Under the pieces are notes generated by a model. It saw nothing but the letters and a program-made list of their open reading frames with translations. It ran no database searches and had not been told where the DNA came from. The position numbers were made by a program, and so were the translations under genes. A stretch of DNA of 64,000 bases, from NCBI GenBank assembly GCA_010405405.1, contig MU004232.1, positions 267,481 to 331,480 on the forward strand, read 5' to 3'. The stretch is from Microthyrium microscopicum (Eukaryota > Ascomycota > Dothideomycetes > Microthyriales > Microthyriaceae). Shown here piece by piece: positions 57,937-64,000 of the stretch (its first letter is position 1; each line of letters begins with the position of its first letter).

Positions 57937-58977
57937 ATGGCTGACAACTCCAATCAACCTGATATGGACCCGCAGAACAACATGGAGCCAGAACAGGACC
58001 AAATAGAGTTGACAATACACCACCACAACAAGCCTATCACCATAGCTCTTTCAGCAACAGGGACTCTCAGCGATCTCAGCGATCATGTCGCCGCCGAACT
58101 CTCCATACCATCCACAAACCAGAAGTTTCTCATAAGTCCTAAAGTTGGCCTCCTACGCCCGCCCTTCAACAATCCACCAACTCTCGCTTCCCTCACGTCC
58201 AAGAAGATCGTCCTCATGGGTTCCACCACCAGCGAACTCACCACCCTCACAAAATCTATAACTCAAGCTTCTGCATCAATGAACCGCAAGCCAGGTCCCA
58301 TCAAAGCCGCAACACCCGCTCGCACCCGTGATCCCAAACGCGCCCACGCAGACGCTACCTATACCTTCCACAGCATCCGGCCGCTTTCCTACCTTCCGCA
58401 ACCAGATCGCAGTCATGACTTTCTAACGCGACTCGCCAATGATCCAGGCATTAGAGCAGCCATGCGAAAGCACGAATTCAGCGTCGGTCTATTGACAGAG
58501 ATGGATCCAGCAATGCATACAACGCGCGATGGCAAGACCTTGGGCTTAAACCGGAACAAGGGCGAAGTGATTGAGCTACGATTACGCACAGATGCATATG
58601 ACGGGTATAGAGATTACAAAGTGATACGACAAACATTATGCCATGAACTGGCGCATAATGTATGGAGTGACCACGATCGCAACTTTCACAATCTGTGGAA
58701 TGAGATTGAGAAGGAAGTCCAGCGGGAGGACTGGACGAGAGGCGGTCATTCAGTCAGCGGCGAGGAGTTCTATGAACCGCCGAATATGGATGAGGAGCAC
58801 TTTGATGGGGGTGGTTGGACTGGTGGGGAGTTTGTGCTCGGTGGTGCTGGACCCAGTGGTGCCGGGCTTAGTAGGAGGGAGATAATCGCTAAGGCGGTTG
58901 AGGAGAGGATGAAGAAGCAGAGGGACGTGAGTGGCACACCACCGCCGGATAATAATGCTGGACCGTCGAGTTCATGA
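57937..58977 (+). CDS. Ubiquitin-like plus WLM-domain metalloprotease
   Basis: Single exon, 346 aa. Residues about 20-105 form a ubiquitin-like fold (IELTIHHHNKPITIALSATG, then KFLISPKVGLLRPP and KKIVLMG). The WLM (Wss1p-like metalloprotease) domain spans about 140-275 with FHSIRPLSYLPQPDRSHDFL, then LGLNRNKGEVIELRLRT and the zinc site HELAHNVWSDHDRNF. The two His and catalytic Glu of HExxH are intact. The C-terminus is Gly/Pro-rich and probably disordered. Wss1/SPRTN-type proteases degrade DNA-protein crosslinks; the ubiquitin-like plus WLM layout matches a known fungal and plant subgroup. No VCP- or SUMO-interacting motif was looked for in detail. Confidence 0.92.
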   Translation: MADNSNQPDMDPQNNMEPEQDQIELTIHHHNKPITIALSATGTLSDLSDHVAAELSIPSTNQKFLISPKVGLLRPPFNNPPTLASLTSKKIVLMGSTTSELTTLTKSITQASASMNRKPGPIKAATPARTRDPKRAHADATYTFHSIRPLSYLPQPDRSHDFLTRLANDPGIRAAMRKHEFSVGLLTEMDPAMHTTRDGKTLGLNRNKGEVIELRLRTDAYDGYRDYKVIRQTLCHELAHNVWSDHDRNFHNLWNEIEKEVQREDWTRGGHSVSGEEFYEPPNMDEEHFDGGGWTGGEFVLGGAGPSGAGLSRREIIAKAVEERMKKQRDVSGTPPPDNNAGPSSS

Positions 58978-59251
58978 GATGCATGAGGCGCGTTGAAGTT
59001 CAGTGAAAGAATACATTTCATCAGCATAGCGAGACTATCTACAGATATTCCACCGGTTGTTTCCCGCATGCCTTTCTACGCCATCCAAAGACCAAAAGAA
59101 ATTGCTGATCATGCCCAGCACATGGCTCGAGTTTAAGATAGGAAAAGAAAAATGCCACCGAGTTTCTGCGCGACGAGTCCTCAGACCAGCGAAATACTTC
59201 GCCAGCTATCCGAGGACGGGCCCCTGGATGAAGTGCGCACCTTCTCCGGGC

Positions 59252-59917
59252 TTAGGCGTTTGGGGAGCCCTCCATATCCATATTCTTCTCAATTCTGGCA
59301 CGAGTACCGCGGAATGCCTGGAGTGCCGTGAAGCTAGTGGTTGCTGCAAACAATAACCTTTTCTCTTGTTAGGCTTTATACTTCCGAATCCACCGCACCA
59401 TGAGAGTGTTTTTCGACATTGGACTTGAAGTCCCTCTTGGGCTGGGACGTGTGATAGGAAAACCACTTACCATTGCAGAGCAGCAAAAGCAGTACCCGCC
59501 TTAGCAACATTGCACACATTTCCAAAACACACCCTCGCACTCAAAAATACAGCAAGCGCCACAAATCCACCGAACCAAAAGGTCATCGTCAACGCCTCAA
59601 CGCCTAGAACGGCGAATTTGTTGGCGAAGGCGGAGTATTGGAAGCGGGAGAGGCTGGTGGTTACGATGTAGGCGAGGGAAAGGAGGGTCCAGACGGAACT
59701 GAAGAGCAGGAAGTTGATTTCGGCAGGGGACATGTCGCGCCAGTATTTGGACCACCAGTTTGCCACTGGGGACTGTTAGTATGGCCTTGGATAGGAGAGC
59801 AGAACCCGCTGGCGTGGGACGATGCATGGACATACCATAGGCAGTGAAGCCGAGAATAACCATGCTGACAGCAGCTTGGAGGCCGCGCAGCGGCATAACG
59901 TGCGATGGCTTGATCAT
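59252..59917 (-). CDS. MARVEL-domain four-helix membrane protein (3 exons)
   Basis: Exons 59917..59836, 59765..59471, 59357..59252 (160 aa). Introns are 70 and 113 nt. The last acceptor (GAGAAAAG at 59358, branch CCTAAC) was chosen because it restores AALQW|LLFAATTSFTALQ, the expected fourth helix. Helices: 1 LQAAVSMVILGFTAYG; 2 INFLLFSSVWTLLSLAYIVT; 3 ALTMTFWFGGFVALAVFLSA; 4 TAFAALQWLLFAATTSFTAL. The tail is charged (RGTRARIEKNMDME). Fungal MARVEL proteins such as Nce102 sit in the plasma membrane and eisosome domains and influence sphingolipid sensing or non-classical export. This subgroup's exact role is unknown. Its 3' end faces the WLM gene 274 bp away. Confidence 0.82.
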
Positions 59918-61736
59918 GTTGACTGATTTAGTTGATACCGGATCGAGTAGACGATGAAGTTGTATTATGCTGAGAAATATAACGCCAGCGCTGTGTAGAA
60001 GAATGTGAAGAAAGAACGAAGAGAGAAATCACAGAACGAGATTACAGCAGCATAGGGGATGAGTGTGAGGAGTCCGGATTGCAAGTTGGGGCAGTCGATG
60101 TAGAAACTATATGCTAAATGGCCAGCTGTGTATAAACATGTTACCTTTGAGTCTCCAAACCCGATATGTCAGGATTGGTGTCTCTGCTTGCGATGCACAT
60201 GTCGCATAGTCTTTGTGCAGGCAGAGTGTCAGGCTTGTCAGGCCTGGTCTTGGCCCTAGATTTCTGGTAAGACTGGGTCTGATTTGCTTGAGCTCTGCAA
60301 AAGAGTTTCTGGGGCGAGATTGGTGGTTGGTTAGTGGTTGGATGCAATGTGGGTATGAGAGACGGGGGAGTGTGTTTCAGATGTGCTGAGTGTTGGAGAT
60401 CACTTTTTCTGGAAGATGATCGGATTTGCGGTCTCAAGAAAGCTTGTTCATCGATCAATTGTTAGATTCTCTAGTCATCGTCTGTTAGTATTATCTATCT
60501 TTGATCTACCATCTCAGCCCTCCGACCTGATTGTAACTTAGTACTGTACCATGATGATGGAAAGGCTACTGGCAAGGCTGGTGGCGGGAATATTCAACGC
60601 TGATTGGCCAGACCACTCGAAACCTCCAACTTCATCTGTTGGCTGTTCGCTCCATCTTCAAACATCTCCTACTTCATGACTCCTGTTTCCACTAATTTGC
60701 ACACTTTCTGCACTTCTCATGTCTTGTTAAAAGCTTACTGCCACCTCACCTTCCCGCTGTATACCAAGAATCTTGGATTCCTGATGATGCGAACCTCAGT
60801 ACCAACTAGAGCGACTCAGCAGTACCAAGAGAAGCCTTGAAGCTCTTGGTACTTTTTATGTCCACTGGCCTTGTTTGAACACGAAATGAGATGTTTATTT
60901 TGTTACCGTATGCTTCTTCTGAAGCCTGTCGACTCGCTCAAGGGTCATGAAGGCGAATTGTGCCTGGCAGCGTGCAGTAGTCTTTGTCAATATGTGCCCT
61001 TTCTATGATCTTGGATTCTAAAAATGCAGCATATTTTCCGAGTCAGTACCTTGCAAGAAATATCCTTTCATCATATCATTACCCAATCGAGCATAACTTA
61101 TCACTCGTGGTACCAACTCCATTTGCGCGTTGTTTGGTGAGATGTTTCCTCAACTGCATGTCCAATTTCGGCACTCCGCAGGTCATTCTGAGATATCTCT
61201 GGATAACCCGAAAGCTTTTACGGCCCCAGCATAGCCCGGACGTATAGCTGTGTGTCGCATATAGCGGAGAGGGGACTTTGCTCTCATCCGCCATGAACTC
61301 TTGGTCTGAGCAGCGGGGTGTGGTCCCGCTGTCAGTGTCTGACCTCACTTCATCGGCCCGGCATCGAAAGCAATAAATCATTTCGTCGATTTCCCGCGTC
61401 CAAGAGCCTGGAAGTGGAACAAATCTTGTCTTGTAAGGGTCATTCATTCTCTAATCCCTCATAAATTGTCAGAGACTTGCTAAAGGCGGGCCGGCGCCAG
61501 ATACGAGCTTCTCCTGTCGTCAGTAAATTTGCAAGACATGCATCTATTGATGACTTTCCAAATCCCCCGTTGCATATACCACAGCTTCTTTGTTGATCTC
61601 ATTTGAGCTAACAACAGAAGACTGCGAATTTGTGGAATCTGCTCCATGGCCGCCATATTCGCAGTCATACAGAACTTTTGAAGTCAATCTTGGTAAGCTA
61701 CCAACCTGCTGGTTCCAAGGCTAAGATTTCAGTTCG
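59918..61736. other. 1.8 kb region without a supported gene
   Basis: Left part should hold the MARVEL promoter. Frames at minus 60141-60458, plus 60604-60840 and minus 61079-61447 lack domains, starts in context or splice signals; the last is the most protein-like but cannot be supported. No mobile element ends were recognised. Confidence 0.4.
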
Positions 61737-62284
61737 GTCCCAAACTCGAGCATTCGCCAAATCGTATATAAGCCGCCATTCCCCCGAAGCAAAAATGCTC
61801 GCGGTCTTGGCGACAAAGTGTACATTTTGACGGCTTGTTTGGTCCCAAACTCGAGCACTCGTCAAATACCAGTAGTACATAGTATATAAACCGCCATGCC
61901 CCCCTCGCAGAGCTACTCGCAGCCTTCTCAGAGCTCACCGGATAAGAGGCCATCCCGTCCTGACTTTGAGCGCTGGACAAATCGCATAAATACGTTTATT
62001 TCCCGAGTGCGGCAAGAAATTTCGCAGCCTTAGCATGGTAACAATTGGAGATGCATTGGATGAGAGACCCTTAGGATGCCAACTCTCAGCACTCGCTAAT
62101 TATATATAAGTCATGACTATCCCAGCGTAGCGGTATCTTGCACAACCTTTGATGGGCTCCAACAGCGCATCGGTTGAGAGCCCGTTGGGTCCCATAAACG
62201 GGCACTTGTCGAACCGCATAAATACCTTCATTTCCCCCGACCCAGCAGAGCTTTCTGCCAACCCTTTACGTCGCCAACTCTAGA
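61737..62284 (+). repeat. Five degenerate tandem units of ~113 bp
   Basis: Unit starts are near 61737, 61850, 61956, 62074 and 62188. A typical unit reads GGTCCCAAACTCGAGCACTC, then (T)CAAATCG, TATATAA or CATAAATAC, then CATTCCCCC and AGCAGAGCT. Translated on the plus strand, several units give a shared motif (TNRINTFISRV at 61978, LSNRINTFISPDPAELS at 62206). This suggests decayed duplications of a short coding segment. Units are only partly alike, so the array is old. Confidence 0.65.
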
Positions 62285-62341
62285 CATCTGCGACTCAGGA
62301 TGGACGCCAGCAACGGCGCACGTAATACTGACTCATCTCGT

Positions 62342-62800
62342 GCGTACACATGAAATCACCTGGCAGCCAATCCAGGATTCCCATTCTTTTCAAAACCTCA
62401 TGGTCCGTCCATATGGGCCACTTGGAAATTTTGCTTCCTAAATGGGAGTCAAGGTAAAGTAAAAAATTGTCCGTGAAGCTAATATTACACGCAGAAAAGT
62501 CACAATGGCCAATCCCCAGCGCTGTATCTTTACAAAACGGCCTGATGGGCCACTTGAAAAATCTCTCACCCCGATCGGGAATCAAGGGAGAGCTCCAAAG
62601 TGACCGCCCGCCCAATATTACACGCAGAAAACCCACGATAGCCAATCCGCACCCCTCTATCATTTCAAAACCACATGGCCCGTTCATATGGGCCACTTGG
62701 AAAATCTGTCGTCCCAAACGGGAACCGGCCTCATCCATAATTACACGCAGAAAAGCCACGATAGCCAATCTCATGCCCAATTTCATTACATATCTGTGCT
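62342..62800 (+). repeat. Four tandem units of ~125-140 bp
   Basis: Unit starts are near 62342 (partial), 62483, 62616 and 62740 (partial). Shared landmarks are AATATTACACGCAGAAAA, then GCCACGATAGCCAATCC, then TTTCAAAACC(A)CATGGCC, then CATATGGGCCACTTGGAAAA, then GGGAATCAAGG. The array stays open on both strands in places, giving spurious long frames (minus 62295-62855, plus 62467-62814). It is adjacent to, but different in sequence from, the array at 61.7-62.3 kb. Confidence 0.75.
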
Positions 62801-62984
62801 TTCCCGTGATATAACAGAGCATTGAGCAACTGCTAGTGAATTGCGTGCTCAGCACGGTGTTTGCACGGTGTGCTGGAGGCCAGAGGCCGATGCAGAGTTG
62901 GTGACTGAAGGCTGGTGGGTCGTGCGGTTCTGATGGGTATAAAGACTGTCGTTCGCTCTGACTTTGGGGATCTTCCTTTCTCCA

Positions 62985-63413
62985 TCACTTCATTGTCTCT
63001 TGGGATTCCGAGATGGGATGCGCCAATTTTAGGCTTGTTTCTTTGGGTTGTCTCCGTTGAGTGGGACTTATCTTTTTTGTTTGATTCTTTGAGCTGTCTC
63101 CGTTGAGTGAGACTCGCCAGCAACAACTCCCAAACCTGGTGGTCATCAGTCTTCTCTCTGTCGAGGCTTGCATACCAGTGCCCTCCAAAGATCTGCCGAA
63201 AACAAACTCGCGGAGTTGTAGGGCTGGGGCCGGTCCGTAAGTCTTGTTTCTCACTCGTCTTCTCATACCGTTCATGTCTAATTCGTCGTGACTTAGTTGG
63301 TCAACCCAAAACTGGCAGGTGCCATCGCCAAAGTGCTCTCTCTCGAATCCAGGTGGACAGCTGAGGTCGGTTTGTAAGTATAGCAGCTTCATATCATCAT
63401 ACCATTGTTCCAT
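62985..63413 (-). pseudogene. Uncertain reading frame, possibly gene remnant
   Basis: A 142-codon frame. The first part (LSCPPGFEREHFGDGTCQFW, then VDQLSHDELDMNGMRRRVRN and KTYGPAPALQLREFVFGRS) has protein-like composition. The latter part runs into two near-copies of a Ser/Asn/Gly-Asp stretch made from the short repeat GTCTCCGTTGAGTG (about 63047-63112). No start context, upstream exon or domain was recognised. It may be the body of a decayed gene; function unknown. Confidence 0.25.
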
Positions 63414-63725
63414 ATTCTAACTCGTCGTAGTCGATCATGCCATCGAGCGGGAACCACAAGCATTGTCGACTTCTGTCAGCTCTATCGCGCTACAACGATC
63501 TTCAGGCGTCCTGGAAGATCCCGCCTGACCCTAGAAGTCCTGGTTATGTCCAAGGGTGCAATTCCGACACGGACTTGAACTCCGTCAGGTCTGTCGGTGG
63601 GCTGGTCTGTCGGCAGCTCGAGTCACCTGTCAAGAGCTTGGAATGGCAATACAAGATCTCGGACTAGTCGACCAGGATCTCTCCTGGAACTTCTTCTGAC
63701 CGACTGCGGAAGGTCTTGAGATCCG

Positions 63726-64000
63726 ATGTCTTATGATATACCCCCAGGACGGGGGGTTGCTGTGCTCCGGATCAGAGGATACTCAACCTGCGAAAGAACT
63801 TGGCCACTGCCACCAACTAGCAACAACCGTCAGGACTTGGTCTTGCTCGATCACGAAGATCCGGTCATGAAGTTCAGGATTCGTTCTGCTGAGTTCGACT
63901 TCCGAATTGTGGCTAAAAGGGTCAAGGACTGGCGCTGTCCGGTTGGCGCTTCAATTCCAACCAGCAAACTTATCGTTAAGGAATGCGGGATGTCTGTTGT
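63726..64000 (+). CDS. Partial reading frame at right edge, unrecognised
   Basis: From ATG 63726 the frame stays open to the window end (91 codons): MSYDIPPGRGVAVLRIRGYS, TWPLPPTSNNRQDLVLLDHE, KFRIRSAEFDFRIVAKRVKD. Codon use is balanced and coding-like. The product is cut by the window edge. No domain is recognised; it could be an N-terminal exon or an internal part of a longer gene with an upstream intron. 63414-63725 upstream holds another short frame without support. Confidence 0.4.
   Translation, partial: MSYDIPPGRGVAVLRIRGYSTCERTWPLPPTSNNRQDLVLLDHEDPVMKFRIRSAEFDFRIVAKRVKDWRCPVGASIPTSKLIVKECGMSV

Noticed and set aside
61079-61447. 122-codon minus-strand frame
   Set aside because: Composition is protein-like in part, but there is no start context, splice pair, domain or neighbour that supports it.
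62295-62855. 186-codon minus-strand frame and its plus-strand counterpart
   Set aside because: Both are translations of a tandem DNA repeat and are open by chance on the two strands at once.

Overview
The window looks like nuclear DNA of a filamentous ascomycete (Pezizomycotina). Genes have short GT-AG introns, mostly 44-60 nt, with CTAAC/CTGAC-like branch sites. Families include DUF6594, a four-helix MARVEL protein, a CYP52-like P450 and a fungal LicD protein. Long AT-rich blocks show the one-way transition signature of repeat-induced point mutation (RIP). The class cannot be fixed from this window alone.

Layout. 1-410 is the end of an AT-rich repeat relic. 1.3-7.5 kb holds a SWIRM-domain gene, an unrecognised membrane-protein gene, a MITE, and two truncated gene fragments that abut head to head, one of them a PAF-acetylhydrolase-like hydrolase. 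7,563-24,910 is one 17.3 kb insertion: a Ty3/Gypsy-type LTR retrotransposon carrying a second one in reverse orientation, both eroded by RIP. Both insertions have exact terminal repeats and 5-bp target duplications (ATTTG outer, AATTC inner). The outer element sits 161 bp upstream of the Scd6/LSM14 start codon.

25-30 kb carries Scd6 and, 63 bp downstream, a Q/P-rich RGG-containing gene whose long introns are filled with repeats and whose last exon has an in-frame TAG inside a 15-bp coding repeat. 30.5-44 kb carries glycogen branching enzyme, mitochondrial ClpX, a Gis2/Byr3-type zinc-knuckle protein and a 1,300-residue coiled-coil protein with 19-residue repeats. 46.8-59.9 kb carries a LicD-family protein with a 10-nt exon, a Ser-rich hypothetical, a DUF6594 membrane protein, a cytochrome P450, RuvB-like 2, a ubiquitin/WLM metalloprotease and a MARVEL protein. 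60-64 kb is gene-poor, with two adjacent arrays of degenerate tandem repeats and an unfinished reading frame at the right edge.

Most genes are unlinked housekeeping functions (mRNP/P-body biology, glycogen, mitochondrial proteostasis, chromatin remodelling, DNA-protein crosslink repair). I see no biosynthetic cluster, CRISPR array, tRNA or rRNA. The most unusual features are a dispersed family of short inverted-repeat elements found in introns and at one start codon, the retrotransposon next to Scd6, zinc-knuckle exons split at the same codon position, and the tandem arrays at 61.7-62.8 kb. Exon coordinates were derived by hand from splice signals and frame; every multi-exon total given is a multiple of three.
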